A stretch of 36,764 nucleotides of DNA from Brochothrix campestris FSL F6-1037 (lineage in GTDB: Bacteria; Bacillota; Bacilli; Lactobacillales; Listeriaceae): assembly GCF_000525915.1 (NCBI RefSeq), contig NZ_AODH01000031.1, positions 1 through 36,764 on the forward strand, given 5' to 3'. A model generated the notes under the pieces. The model was given only the letters and a program-made list of their open reading frames with translations, had not been told where the DNA came from and made no database searches. The first letter of the stretch is position 1. Each line of letters starts with the position of its first letter. Shown piece after piece: positions 23,915-33,293 of the stretch. The position numbers were made by a program, and so were the translations under genes.

Positions 23915-26511
23915 ATGTTGGAACCGAATAAAATGACAAATCAACTTCAAATGGATATAGGTGAAGCTCAGCAAATTGCAGTCACACGTAAGCATCAAAC
24001 GATTACAATTTGGCATTTATGGCTGGTCTTTATCACATCAAATGACCTTGTGAAGCGTATTTACTCAGAGCTAAACGTCGATTTTAACAAATTAGAGCAG
24101 TACTTAAACGAGAAATTAGACCAACAACCCGTTGTAACAGGTAGTAGCGTCAGCTATGGCCAGCAATTAGCTGGTGATTTATATGAATTGATTGCTGATG
24201 CCGATCAACAACGACTAAAAATGGAAGATAGCTTTATCGCAACCGAGCATTTCTTACTCGCCTTGCAAACACAAAAAAAGAATGCACTTACGCAATACCT
24301 ACAATTAAATACGGCTGAATTAGAAACTGTAATTGCAACCGTCAGAGGAGGAAAACACGTGACAGATCAAAACGCAGAACAAACCTATGAAGCGGTAAGT
24401 AAATATGGGATTGATTTAGTTGAAGCTGTGCGCGAAGGGAAAATTGAACCCGTGATTGGCCGTGATACTGAAATAAGAAATGTAATTCGCATTTTAAGTC
24501 GAAAAAACAAAAAAATAACCCAGTATTAATCGGTGAACCTGGTGTGGGTAAAACAGCAATCGTTGAAGGCTTAGCTGCCAGAATCGTCCGCAAAGATGTT
24601 CCTGAAAACCTAAAAGATAAAACGATTTTTTCATTGGATATTGGCTCTTTAATTGCCGGAGCAAAATACCGCGGTGAATTTGAGGAACGGTTAAAAGCTG
24701 TCTTAGCTGAGGTCCAAAAAAGTGAAGGGAAGATTTTACTGTTCATTGATGAAATCCATACCATCGTCGGAGCAGGTAAAACCGATGGCGCAATGGATGC
24801 AGGCAACATGCTAAAACCGATGTTGGCTCGTGGTGAATTACACTGTATCGGGGCAACAACCTTAGACGAATACCGCCAGTACATTGAAAAAGACGCGGCA
24901 CTCGAACGCCGTTTCCAAAAAGTATTAGTGCCTGAACCATCAGTCGAAGATACTATTTCGATTTTACGAGGTTTAAAAGAACGGTTTGAAATTCATCATG
25001 GTGTTAATATTCATGATAATGCCCTCGTATCGGCAGCAAGTTTAGCAGACCGCTACATCACCGATCGTTTTTTACCAGATAAAGCCATCGACTTAGTCGA
25101 TGAAGCCTGTGCAACGATTCGTGTTGAAATCGATTCAATGCCGAATGAACTCGACGAAATAACCCGTCGTGTGATGCAATTAGAAATCGAAGAAGCGGCC
25201 TTAGAACAAGAAAAAGATGAGGTCAGTGCGTCCCGTCTTGTCACCTTACGTGAAGAATTAAGTGAATTGAAAGAAAACAAACAACAAATGGAAGCAAAAT
25301 GGAAAGCAGAGAAAGATGAAATTGCGACCGTTCGTGATATGCGTAGCCATATTGATGAATTACGTCATCAACTCGAAGAAGCTGAAACAAACTATGATTT
25401 GAGTAAGGCAGCTGAATTACGTCACGGGCAAATTCCAGCAGCAGAAGCCGAATTAGCAGAGCTTGAAACAGCTGCGAGCAACAAAACGGGTGACGATCGT
25501 CTTGTACAAGAAGCGGTCACGCAAGAAGAAATTGCGGACGTTGTTTCACGCTGGACGGGTGTACCAGTGACACGGCTAGTCGAAGGCGAACGAACTAAAT
25601 TACTCCATCTTGATGACGCCCTTCATGAACGAGTGATTGGCCAAGATGAGGCAGTTGAATTAGTATCAGATGCCGTTTTACGGGCACGTGCAGGCATTAA
25701 AAATCCACGTCGACCAATTGGGTCATTCATTTTCTTAGGACCAACTGGTGTAGGTAAAACAGAACTAGCGAAAGCGTTAGCCGATCAGTTGTTTGACAGT
25801 GAAGACCACATGGTTCGGATTGATATGAGCGAATACATGGAAAAATACTCAGTGTCACGTTTAGTCGGTGCGCCTCCAGGTTACGTGGGTTACGAAGAAG
25901 GCGGTCAATTAACAGAAGCGGTACGCCGAAACCCATACACGATTGTTTTATTGGATGAAATTGAAAAAGCACATCCCGATGTATTCAATATCTTATTACA
26001 AGTGTTGGATGATGGGCGTATTACGGATTCACAAGGACGGATGGTTGATTTTAAAAACACCGTCATTATTATGACTTCAAATATTGGCTCACAATACTTA
26101 CTAGAAGGTACAAAAGACCAAGCGATTACACCAGAAGCAGAAACAAGCGTGATGAATGCCTTACGCGGTCATTTTAAACCAGAATTCTTAAACCGCGTGG
26201 ATGATATTGTCTTGTTTAAACCGTTATCACTTGATAATATTTCAGGGATTGTCTTAAAATTAGCTCAGAACCTCGAACACCGTTTGCAAGAACAACAAAT
26301 CACATTGCAAATTACAGCTGAAGCAGCCCGCTTAATCGGAGAAGAAGCTTATGATCCAGCCTATGGTGCAAGACCACTAAACAGATATATGATTCGTCAT
26401 ATTGAAACACCGTTGGCTCGTAAAATTATCGCGGGTGACATTAGCGAAGGCGATACTGCCATCGTAACAGTAGAAGATGGGCAATTAAGCATCACGAAAG
26501 CAATTGACTAA
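23915..26511 (+). CDS. clpB: disaggregase ClpB, frameshifted as read near 24509-24515
   Basis: Two frames join into one Hsp100 protein of about 865 residues. The N-terminal domain (to about 150) lacks a zinc finger, and the middle domain is the long coiled coil typical of ClpB (about residues 400-530), so it is ClpB, not ClpE or ClpC. The first AAA+ module has GEPGVGKTA and [13 protein letters not shown], the second GPTGVGKTE and [14 protein letters not shown]. The frame breaks in a run of seven A just before the first Walker A, where [14 protein letters not shown] is expected. One missing or two extra bases would explain it. With DnaK it resolves aggregates after heat. The start at 23915 is chosen from GAGGTGAT. 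gpmA follows at 14 bp. Confidence 0.92.
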
Positions 26512-26525
26512 GAGGAGCTGAGCGT

Positions 26526-27212
26526 ATGAAACTAGTATTAATCCGTCATGGCCAAAGCGAGTGGAATAAACGTAATCTGTTTACGGGTTGGCACGATGTC
26601 GAGCTATCAGAGCAAGGGGTAGCAGAGGCGAAGCAGGCAGGTACTTTAATTAAGGAGGCCAATATCACCTTTGATCATGCGTTTACGTCGGTCTTAAAAA
26701 GAGCGGTGCATACGTTAAACGATGTCCTCGCTGAAAGCAATCAAGACTGGTTGCCAGTGACTAAAAGTTGGCGTCTTAATGAACGGCATTACGGTGCATT
26801 ACAAGGCCTTAATAAAGAAGAAACGGCCGTTAAATACGGTGCAGATAAAGTCTTGCAATGGCGCCGAAGCTACGATGTATTACCACCTTTAATGCTGCAA
26901 ACAGATCCGAATCATCCAAGCCAAGACCGTCGTTATCAAGCAATTGACCAACGGATGCTTCCAAGTGGTGAAAATTTAAAAGTAACACTCGAACGAGTAT
27001 TGCCATATTGGACGGATGCGATTGCTCCCGCCTTATTACAAGGTGAAAACGTGATTGTTGCAGCACATGGCAATAGTTTACGTGCGCTCATCAAATACTT
27101 AGAAAACATCTCGGATGATGACATTATGGCAGTTGAATTACCGACAGGAACACCACTCGTATATGAGTTGGCAGCTGATTTGACTGTCACAAATAAATAT
27201 TATTTGACATAA
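26526..27212 (+). CDS. gpmA: 2,3-bisphosphoglycerate-dependent phosphoglycerate mutase
   Basis: At 228 residues this is a typical dPGM. The phosphohistidine H8 lies in [12 protein letters not shown], the catalytic acid loop is [11 protein letters not shown], and the second histidine is in [11 protein letters not shown]. It interconverts 3- and 2-phosphoglycerate in glycolysis. It starts 14 bp after clpB with AAGAGGAG as ribosome site, so at least part of its transcription may come from the CtsR-controlled promoter. No separate promoter was clear in the short gap. A perfect terminator ends the unit. Confidence 0.95.
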   Translation: MKLVLIRHGQSEWNKRNLFTGWHDVELSEQGVAEAKQAGTLIKEANITFDHAFTSVLKRAVHTLNDVLAESNQDWLPVTKSWRLNERHYGALQGLNKEETAVKYGADKVLQWRRSYDVLPPLMLQTDPNHPSQDRRYQAIDQRMLPSGENLKVTLERVLPYWTDAIAPALLQGENVIVAAHGNSLRALIKYLENISDDDIMAVELPTGTPLVYELAADLTVTNKYYLT

Positions 27213-27248
27213 AAAAAGCGGAAATCGTCTTTACGATTTCCGCTTTTT
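27211..27248. terminator. bidirectional terminator after gpmA
   Basis: AAAAAGCGGAAATCGT and ACGATTTCCGCTTTTT are perfect complements around a CTTT loop. It serves gpmA and the convergent yjzD-like gene. Confidence 0.95.
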
Positions 27249-27253
27249 GTTTA

Positions 27254-27436
27254 TTAGTTAGATAATTCTTCGTGGCTTTTTAACATTAATGGTAAGAACC
27301 AAACTGCTAACGTAACAATTGTTCCCATTAAGAGCGTTGCTCCCATATTAAAGGTAGCACTTGCCATTGAACTAACAACATAGTTAGTCATTGCACTTAG
27401 GATGAAAATCCATAATGCTGATACAACATAACGCAT
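27254..27436 (-). CDS. yjzD: YjzD-like small membrane protein (DUF2929)
   Basis: This 60-residue protein has two TM segments (about 5-25 and 33-53), starts MRYVVSALWIFILSAMTNYV and ends LKSHEELSN. Length, topology and position divergent from fabH match YjzD, a DUF2929 protein of unknown function in Bacillus. The ATG at 27436 follows GGAGGTG on the minus strand; longer in-frame openings have no ribosome site. Whether it shares FapR control with fabH is not evident. Confidence 0.8.
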   Translation of the reverse strand: MRYVVSALWIFILSAMTNYVVSSMASATFNMGATLLMGTIVTLAVWFLPLMLKSHEELSN

Positions 27437-27582
27437 ACTGACACCTCCAACTTTCATTTCTTGTGTTTCTTCTAGTTTATCATAGATGAGCAATAATAAA
27501 AGATGAATCAATAAAATAATGACAGTTGTGACAAAATAACACAGGTGATAACGTCTATTAATGACGTTATGAGCATCGAAGG

Positions 27583-27628
27583 TTGCAAAAAAAAGGAATA
27601 ATGTTTTAAAATTAGTACCAGGTCATAA
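27583..27628 (+). promoter_or_regulatory. fabH promoter with FapR-type operator
   Basis: TTGCAA (27583-27588) and TAAAAT (27607-27612) at 18 bp are the likely promoter. Over the start site lies TTAGTACCAGGTCATAA (27612-27628), which resembles the FapR operator, an inverted TTAGTACC repeat; the left half is exact and the right half diverged. FapR represses fatty-acid synthesis genes and is released by malonyl-CoA. An 8-bp inverted repeat ATAACGTC/GACGTTAT lies further upstream (27548-27570), of unknown use. Confidence 0.75.
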
Positions 27629-27652
27629 CGAAGAAACGAAGGAGTGTTTATA

Positions 27653-28591
27653 ATGAACGCAGGTATTCTAGGAGTAGGGAGCTATATTCCCGATAATAGT
27701 GTCACTAATTTTGATTTAGAAAAAGTAATGGATACCAATGATGAATGGATTCGCACACGGACAGGTATCGAAGCACGATGCATCGCACCTGACGATATAG
27801 ATACAGTTGATATGGCAATTGCAGCAGCTAAAGAAGCGATTGCTGACTCAGGCTTACAACCGGAAGATATTGATTTTATTATTACAGCGACAGTGACGCA
27901 AACACAACGCCACCCGTCAATTTCAAACTATGTGCAACATGCCATTGGTAAGAAAAAAATTCCCGGCATGGATTTAGAAGCGGCTTGTTCAGGATTTATG
28001 TTCGGTGTCGTAACAGCGAAACATTTTATCGAAGCAGGGACATATAAAAATGTGCTTGTGATTGGTGCAGATAAATTATCAAAAGCAACCAACTGGGAAG
28101 ATCGTTCAACTGCTGTTCTTTTTGGTGATGGTGCTGGAGCAGCTGTTCTTGGTCCAGTTAGCGACGATAAAGGTATTTTAAGTTTTGAATTAGGTTCTGA
28201 TGGTGCCGGTGCGGGCTTCTTATTTGAAGATGACCGTCATTTCATTAGTATGAACGGTAGTGAAGTTTTTAAATTTGCTGTCCGCCAAATGGGAAAATCA
28301 GCTGAAGCCGTCCTTGAAAAAGCAGGGATTGCTAAAGAAGAACTGGATTTATTAATTCCACATCAAGCAAACATTCGTATTATGAATGCTGCACGAGAAC
28401 GTCTAAACTTGCCAGACGAAAAAATGGTGAAAACAATTCACAAATACGGTAACACCTCATCAGCCTCCATTCCAGTCGCTTTATGTGATGCAGTGAAAGC
28501 AGGCCGCGTTCATGATGGCGATAACATTGTCCTCGTTGGTTTTGGTGGTGGTTTAACTTGGGGTGCTGTTCTCCTTCGTTGGGGGAAATAG
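27653..28591 (+). CDS. fabH: beta-ketoacyl-ACP synthase III FabH
   Basis: This 312-residue condensing enzyme has its catalytic triad visible: C112 in [11 protein letters not shown], His in [10 protein letters not shown] and Asn in [10 protein letters not shown]. The N-terminal signature [13 protein letters not shown] is also present. It starts fatty-acid chains by condensing acyl-CoA with malonyl-ACP; in relatives the preference is branched-chain primers. The ATG at 27653 lies 8-9 bp after AAGGAG, while a GTG at 27644 overlaps that site. fabF follows after a gap with its own promoter. Confidence 0.96.
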   Translation: MNAGILGVGSYIPDNSVTNFDLEKVMDTNDEWIRTRTGIEARCIAPDDIDTVDMAIAAAKEAIADSGLQPEDIDFIITATVTQTQRHPSISNYVQHAIGKKKIPGMDLEAACSGFMFGVVTAKHFIEAGTYKNVLVIGADKLSKATNWEDRSTAVLFGDGAGAAVLGPVSDDKGILSFELGSDGAGAGFLFEDDRHFISMNGSEVFKFAVRQMGKSAEAVLEKAGIAKEELDLLIPHQANIRIMNAARERLNLPDEKMVKTIHKYGNTSSASIPVALCDAVKAGRVHDGDNIVLVGFGGGLTWGAVLLRWGK

Positions 28592-28611
28592 GTGTAATCA
28601 CCGCAAAAAAA

Positions 28612-28639
28612 TTCACAAATGAAGAAAATACGATATAAT
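28612..28639 (+). promoter_or_regulatory. candidate fabF promoter
   Basis: TTCACA (28612-28617), 16 bp, then TATAAT (28634-28639), in the 136-bp gap between fabH and fabF. No FapR-like site was seen here, so fabF may be expressed both from this promoter and by readthrough from fabH. Confidence 0.55.
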
Positions 28640-28727
28640 AGTATCAAGACAATTAATATAGGCACTTATTTAATTTATTATTTAAAAGGTTATCAGTTAG
28701 ATGACTTTAAAAGGAGAGAAAGATACG

Positions 28728-29967
28728 ATGACCAAACGAGTAGTAATTACTGGTGTAGGCTCGATTACACCGCTAGGAAATACAGCCGAAGAATCATGGC
28801 AAAACGCGTTAGCAGGTAAGAATGGTGTGGCTCTTTTAACACGAATGGACACAACTGACTACGCGGTTAAATTGGGCGCAGAAGTGAAAGACTTTGATGC
28901 CTCAGAATTTATCGACCGTAAAGCAGCACGCCACATGGATCGCTTCACACAGTTTGCTGTCGCAGCAGCTAAGATGGCGGTTGCGGATGCAAACGTTACA
29001 ATCGATGAAACAAACGCTGAAGATATCGGTGTTTGGATTGGTTCAGGGATTGGTGGTATGGAAACATACGAAAAAGAATTTGAAAAATTGATTAAACGTG
29101 GACCGAGTCGCGTAAGTCCTTTCTTCGTACCAATGATGATTCCTGATATGGCAACTGGTCAAGTATCGATTCAATTAGGTGCTAAAGGTGTTAACTCAAC
29201 AACTGTTACAGCATGTGCAACGGGTACCAATTCAATTGGTGATGCCTTCCGTGTTGTACAACGTGGTGATGCAGTCGCAATGATTACTGGTGGTGCAGAA
29301 GCGCCAATCACTAAAATGTCGATGGCTGGTTTCACATCGAATAAAGCTTTGTCATTAAATCCTGACATCGATTCGGCTTGTCGTCCGTTTGATAAAAACC
29401 GTGACGGTTTTGTTATTGGTGAAGGTGCGGGGATTTTATACATCGAAGAGTTAGAACATGCGAAAGCGCGTGGGGCTAACATTTATGCTGAAATCGTTGG
29501 CTATGGTTCAACTGGTGATGCTTATCACATGACAGCACCTGCACCTGATGGCGAAGGCGCTGCGCGAGCAATGAAAAAAAGCGTTGGTAGATGCTGACTT
29601 GCAACCAGAAGCGGTTGATTATATTAACGCTCACGGTACAAGTACGCCGTATAACGATGAATATGAAACAATGGCGATTAAATCAGTCTTTGGTGATGCT
29701 GCTAAATCATTAGCAATTTCATCGACCAAATCGATGACGGGCCATACATTGGGTGCCTCTGGTGGGATTGAAGCAGTCTTTGCTGTTCAAACTATCCGTG
29801 ATAATCAAATTGCACCAACTATCCATCTTGAAGAAGTGGATGAAAAATGTGATCTTGATTATGTTCCGAACGTGAAACGTGAAGCGGAAGTTAAGACGGT
29901 CTTATCAAACTCATTCGGTTTTGGTGGACACAATGCCTGCCTAATCTTCAAACAGTTTGAGGATTAA
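28728..29967 (+). CDS. fabF: beta-ketoacyl-ACP synthase II FabF, frameshifted as read at 29574-29580
   Basis: Two frames together give a complete FabF of 412 residues. It starts [19 protein letters not shown], has the active cysteine in [14 protein letters not shown], the first catalytic His in [13 protein letters not shown] and the second in [13 protein letters not shown], and the C-terminal [12 protein letters not shown]. The break lies in ATG followed by seven A; with six A the reading continues as [13 protein letters not shown]. Loss of FabF should be lethal or nearly so, so an assembly error or slippage is more likely than a dead gene. It elongates acyl-ACP chains. The start at 28728 follows AAAAGGAGAG. 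Confidence 0.93.
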
Positions 29968-29990
29968 AAGTGAAATCAACCTGTTAGAAG
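29959..29990 (+). repeat. family 2 repeat fragment at the fabF stop codon
   Basis: The block containing AAAGTGAAATCAACCTGTTA and AGAAG repeats the flank of the family 2 element at 23650 and 2961. It overlaps the end of fabF, as the copy at 23650 overlaps the end of queT. The rest of family 2 is absent; a family 1 copy follows instead. Confidence 0.65.
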
Positions 29991-30017
29991 ATAGAACAGC
30001 ATGTCTAGCTAATCTTA

Positions 30018-30092
30018 TCAGCTCGTAAACAAAGTCACTGTAATAGAATTCGAAATAAAATGAAGTCTATTTGGACTTTGTCTACAACCTGA
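30018..30092. repeat. dispersed palindromic repeat, family 1, copy C
   Basis: A 75-bp element with inverted ends TCAGCTCGTAAACAAAGTC and GACTTTGTCTACAACCTGA, matching each other at 16 of 19 positions. The centre shares ATAGAATTCGAAA with copy A. It stands between fabF and its terminator. Confidence 0.8.
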
Positions 30093-30119
30093 AGCATATT
30101 CATCATGAATATGCTTTTT
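30093..30119 (+). terminator. terminator downstream of fabF
   Basis: AGCATATTCAT and ATGAATATGCT are perfect complements around a minimal loop, followed by a T-run. Confidence 0.85.
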
Positions 30120-30133
30120 GTATAGTATTTAAT

Positions 30134-30163
30134 TTGACTTTGATAATGATTATCAATTAAAAT
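30134..30163 (+). promoter_or_regulatory. ECF-operon promoter with perfect Fur box
   Basis: TTGACT (30134-30139) and TAAAAT (30158-30163) are 18 bp apart. The spacer contains TGATAATGATTATCA (30141-30155), a perfect 7-1-7 Fur box. Iron-loaded Fur would block the promoter, so the ECF transporter genes should be induced by iron limitation. The 15 bp over the -35 (TTTAATTTGACTTTG, 30128-30142) recur in family 1 copy B. Confidence 0.88.
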
Positions 30164-30205
30164 GAAATAAGTATGTATCAACTCGAAATAGAAAAGAGGA
30201 TAACG

Positions 30206-30799
30206 ATGGAACAATCAAATAAGTTAACGATTCGTGATCTTGTCACAATCGGAATTTTTACAGGTATTATCTATATTTTAATGGGGGTTGTCGGGTTCGG
30301 TTTAACACTCGTAACGCCAATTCGTGTGTATGTTGAAACAGCAACGATGTCGCTGCTTACGATGCTACCCTTTTTAGTGTTATGTCGACGTGTCGCTAAA
30401 CCAGGTGTCGTACTCGTGTTTAACCTTGTCTTAAGTGTCTTTTTAATCTTTATGGGCATGTGGTATATGGTGCCGTTTATCATTGTTTCAGCTTTGATAA
30501 GTGAAGTTATCATGAAAGTAACGAATGGCTATACAAATAATAAAATCATCGTATTCTCACAAGCCTTGCATTATGTGGCTGTTAATATTTCGATGATGAT
30601 TCCTTTTACATTCTTTAGAGCGAAATATGTGTCTGAACTCCGATCGACTAAACCCTATGCCAATGAAATGGTTGATTTATACCTCAGTTTTAACGGTCAA
30701 TTATTAGTAGGAGCCATTACAGTAGCATTTACACTGATCGCCGCTTTTATTAGTATTAAAATGGTGAATAAACACTTCAAATCAGTCAGTCGAAACTAA
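30206..30799 (+). CDS. ECF transporter S component, MptD/Trep_Strep type
   Basis: This 197-residue membrane protein has about six TM segments. It starts KLTIRDLVTIGIFTGIIYIL, the usual opening of ECF substrate-binding subunits, and continues like the MptD (Trep_Strep) family, for example YVETATMSLLTMLPFLV and FNGQLLVGAITVAFTLIAAF. The substrate is unknown for this group. The Fur box upstream points to an iron-linked ligand such as heme, a siderophore or a metal complex, but this is inference. The ATG at 30206 follows AAGAGGA. It is first in an operon with the T and A subunits, so this is a dedicated (group I) ECF system. Confidence 0.82.
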   Translation: MEQSNKLTIRDLVTIGIFTGIIYILMGVVGFGLTLVTPIRVYVETATMSLLTMLPFLVLCRRVAKPGVVLVFNLVLSVFLIFMGMWYMVPFIIVSALISEVIMKVTNGYTNNKIIVFSQALHYVAVNISMMIPFTFFRAKYVSELRSTKPYANEMVDLYLSFNGQLLVGAITVAFTLIAAFISIKMVNKHFKSVSRN

Positions 30800-30813
30800 G
30801 GGGCGAGATAACA

Positions 30814-31479
30814 TTGCTTAAAATTCATCCACTTACTCGTATCATCATGTTAGCCATGGCAATTATTATGTCATTTGTTGCAAATGAGCTCTTACCAATA
30901 ATCATATTCAGCGTGTTTTTATTGTTGTATTTGTTAATACAAGGATTTGGCAAAACCGTTGTTTATTTGGCTGTTATTTTTGGCTTGCTCTATTGTATTA
31001 ATGCGTGGGGTGAAAAAAGTGATCTGCCTGAGAGTATCTCTGTCTTTTTGATTTTTCCATACTTTGCATTACGGTTGATGCCGATTTACATGGCGGCATT
31101 ACCGTTATTAAAACAAACGTCTCCAGCCGATTTATTACAATTATTTGAACGCATCCGTTTTTCACGACGCGTCAGCTTGCCAGTTGTCGTCTGCTTACGT
31201 TATACGCCCACGTTGCTCAATGAATTTACAACGATTCGTCAGTATGTTAAGCAACGGTTGGTCGGTCGTCCTTTTTGGACGAAATGGGAGTATTTAATGG
31301 TGCCGTTTTTATTTCGAAGCATCAAAATCAGCGAGGAATTAGCGATATCAGCCACCTTAAGAGGAATTGAACTCACAAATAAACGAACGAATGCTACAGC
31401 GTTAACCTTCCGTTGGTATGACTATCTGTTTTCTATCGGAGCGGTTATTATTGGTGTTTCACTGGAAGTAGGTTTGTAG
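30814..31479 (+). CDS. ECF transporter T component (transmembrane coupling subunit)
   Basis: This 221-residue membrane protein has hydrophobic segments in the N-terminal 115 residues and a cytosolic coupling region. The typical motif appears as ISATLRGIE near residue 185, in place of the ARG motif that docks on the ATPases. The start is TTG at 30814 with AGGGGCGAG upstream. It ends directly before the ATPase gene (TAG then ATG), so translation is coupled. It links the S component to ATP hydrolysis by the next protein. Confidence 0.85.
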   Translation: MLKIHPLTRIIMLAMAIIMSFVANELLPIIIFSVFLLLYLLIQGFGKTVVYLAVIFGLLYCINAWGEKSDLPESISVFLIFPYFALRLMPIYMAALPLLKQTSPADLLQLFERIRFSRRVSLPVVVCLRYTPTLLNEFTTIRQYVKQRLVGRPFWTKWEYLMVPFLFRSIKISEELAISATLRGIELTNKRTNATALTFRWYDYLFSIGAVIIGVSLEVGL

Positions 31480-32931
31480 ATGATTGAACTTAAAAACGTG
31501 TCATATACATATAAGGATAGTACGATTCCAAGCATAAAAAACATGACGTTAATGATTCCAACAGGTCAAGTTGTTGTTATAACAGGTAAAAGTGGGTCAG
31601 GGAAAACAACCTTCACACGCTTGCTGAATAGTTTAATACCTCATTATTATGAGGGGCAGTTTCAAGGTGATGTACTGATTGATCAGCACAATACAAAAGA
31701 ACAACCATTATGGAAACTACCGCATAGTGTAGGTTCTGTTTTGCAAGATCCACGCAGTCAATTCTTTGGCCTTCATGTCAAAGATGAGGTTGTCTTTGGC
31801 GCTGAGAACCATGCCTTACCTGCGACAGAAATTAATGAACGTCTCATTAAAGTCAGTGAAGAAGTTCAAATCAGACACTTGCTGTCAAAGAGCCTCTATG
31901 AATTGTCGAGTGGTGAAAAGCAACGCGTGGCCTTAGCCTCTGTTAGAATGATGGCACCTAACGTTTATTTATTCGATGAACCCTCATCAAATTTAGATGA
32001 AGAAATGGCAGGGTATTTAAAACGTTTTATTGCTAAACTAAAAAAACAAGGCGCGACGGTGATTGTCAGTGAGCATCGGCTACATTACTTGCTAGATGTG
32101 ATTGATCGTCTGATAGTGCTCGAAGCGGGTGGAATTGTCGCTGATATATTGCAGGCAGAGGTTGAAGAGTATTTGAAAACAACCGGTGAAGCCCGTGGAT
32201 TACGTGTGTTTACACCACTCGTTGTCAATGCAGCAGCTCCTGAACGACTCGAAGAAACGCCGATTGTGGCAGTGAACAAGGTGAATTATCGTCTAAAAAA
32301 AGCAGCATTCATCTTGAATGTTAATGACTTAGTGGCTTATCCCGGTGAAGTAATTGCGATTGTTGGTAATAATGGTGCGGGGAAAACAACCTTAGCCCGT
32401 GCGTTAGCAGGGTTTATCAAACCTCAAAAAGGTAGTATTGTCATCAATGGTAAAAAAATGAGCTCACGCCAACGCTTAGCTAATAGTTGGTTCGTAGCGC
32501 AAGATACGGATTATCAATTGTTTGCCGAAACAGTCATGGCTGAATTGCTTCTGGGCAATGAAAAGCAACCTCAAATCATGAAAGAGGCAGAATGCTTGTT
32601 AGAACAAATGGGACTTGCGCACTTAAAAGAACGACATCCAATGACATTATCTGGTGGAGAAAAACAACGGCTAGCATTGGCAATCGGTCTGATACGTAAA
32701 CGAGCTTGTCTTATTTTAGATGAGCCTACAAGTGGATTAGACGGCTATCACATGGCAAAAGTTGCCACACAGTTACGGTCAGATTTATTCAAGCAGAGAT
32801 GTGTTTTTGTCGTCACTCATGATGAGGCTTTTATTGCCTCTTGCTGTACGCGTGTTATACGCATCGAGGCAGGGAAAATCATCAGTGATAAGAGAACAGA
32901 AGTTAACCAAAATATAAAAAAATACATGTAA
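31480..32931 (+). CDS. ECF transporter fused double ATPase (A-A')
   Basis: This 483-residue protein contains two ABC ATPase domains in one chain. The first has Walker A GKSGSGKTT (36-44), signature LSSGEKQR and Walker B VYLFDEPSS. The second, from about residue 265, has GNNGAGKTT, LSGGEKQR and LILDEPTSG. Most ECF modules use two separate ATPases; a fusion is typical of the modules dedicated to MptD-like S components. It starts at the base after the T-component stop codon. It powers uptake by the three-part transporter. Confidence 0.9.
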   Translation: MIELKNVSYTYKDSTIPSIKNMTLMIPTGQVVVITGKSGSGKTTFTRLLNSLIPHYYEGQFQGDVLIDQHNTKEQPLWKLPHSVGSVLQDPRSQFFGLHVKDEVVFGAENHALPATEINERLIKVSEEVQIRHLLSKSLYELSSGEKQRVALASVRMMAPNVYLFDEPSSNLDEEMAGYLKRFIAKLKKQGATVIVSEHRLHYLLDVIDRLIVLEAGGIVADILQAEVEEYLKTTGEARGLRVFTPLVVNAAAPERLEETPIVAVNKVNYRLKKAAFILNVNDLVAYPGEVIAIVGNNGAGKTTLARALAGFIKPQKGSIVINGKKMSSRQRLANSWFVAQDTDYQLFAETVMAELLLGNEKQPQIMKEAECLLEQMGLAHLKERHPMTLSGGEKQRLALAIGLIRKRACLILDEPTSGLDGYHMAKVATQLRSDLFKQRCVFVVTHDEAFIASCCTRVIRIEAGKIISDKRTEVNQNIKKYM

Positions 32932-32981
32932 TTTTACGAAAAACGGGTATTGTTCTATATCACCTTTAAGGAGGAATTGAT

Positions 32982-33176
32982 ATGGAGCAGACAACAAAAC
33001 AAGCCATTACCATTCTTTTATGTAGTTGTGCAGGGTGTGTTTTAGGACTTTTACTGTATTATGTACGCTCACAACCGTTTAATTTACTTATAGTCGTGAC
33101 GAGTCTCTTTATATTAGCTGTTATTTTTGTAATTGGTAATTATGTTATCAAGTTAAAAAAATATCAGTATCGTTAA
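32982..33176 (+). CDS. small two-TM membrane protein at the end of the ECF operon
   Basis: This 64-residue protein has TM segments at about 8-26 and 33-54, joined by a short loop (YVRSQPFN) and ending in a basic tail KLKKYQYR. The first TM contains two cysteines (LLCSCAGC). It has an excellent ribosome site (AAGGAGG) and lies 50 bp after the ATPase gene, before the terminator, so it is probably expressed with the ECF genes. It may be a DUF3188-type protein, but I am not certain, and no function is known to me. Confidence 0.7.
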   Translation: MEQTTKQAITILLCSCAGCVLGLLLYYVRSQPFNLLIVVTSLFILAVIFVIGNYVIKLKKYQYR

Positions 33177-33188
33177 AAATGATTTAGT

Positions 33189-33227
33189 AAGAGCCTCACT
33201 CTAGCGGGAGAGTGGGGCTCTTGTTTT
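33189..33227 (+). terminator. terminator after the ECF operon
   Basis: AAGAGCCTCACTCT pairs with AGAGTGGGGCTCTT, with one mismatch, followed by a short T-rich tail. Confidence 0.8.
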
Positions 33228-33293
33228 ATAATCAGTAAATCCTCTTTTTTTAGGGGAATAAGTTATGCTACAAGTAGAAAGCGAGGGATTCAA

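Noticed and set aside
23915-26511. Reading this Hsp100 gene as clpE or clpC
   Set aside because: There is no N-terminal zinc finger, and the long middle coiled coil and the stretch [20 protein letters not shown] are ClpB features.
28619-28819. Short open frame between fabH and fabF
   Set aside because: It overlaps the fabF promoter and start, has no ribosome site and no recognisable sequence.
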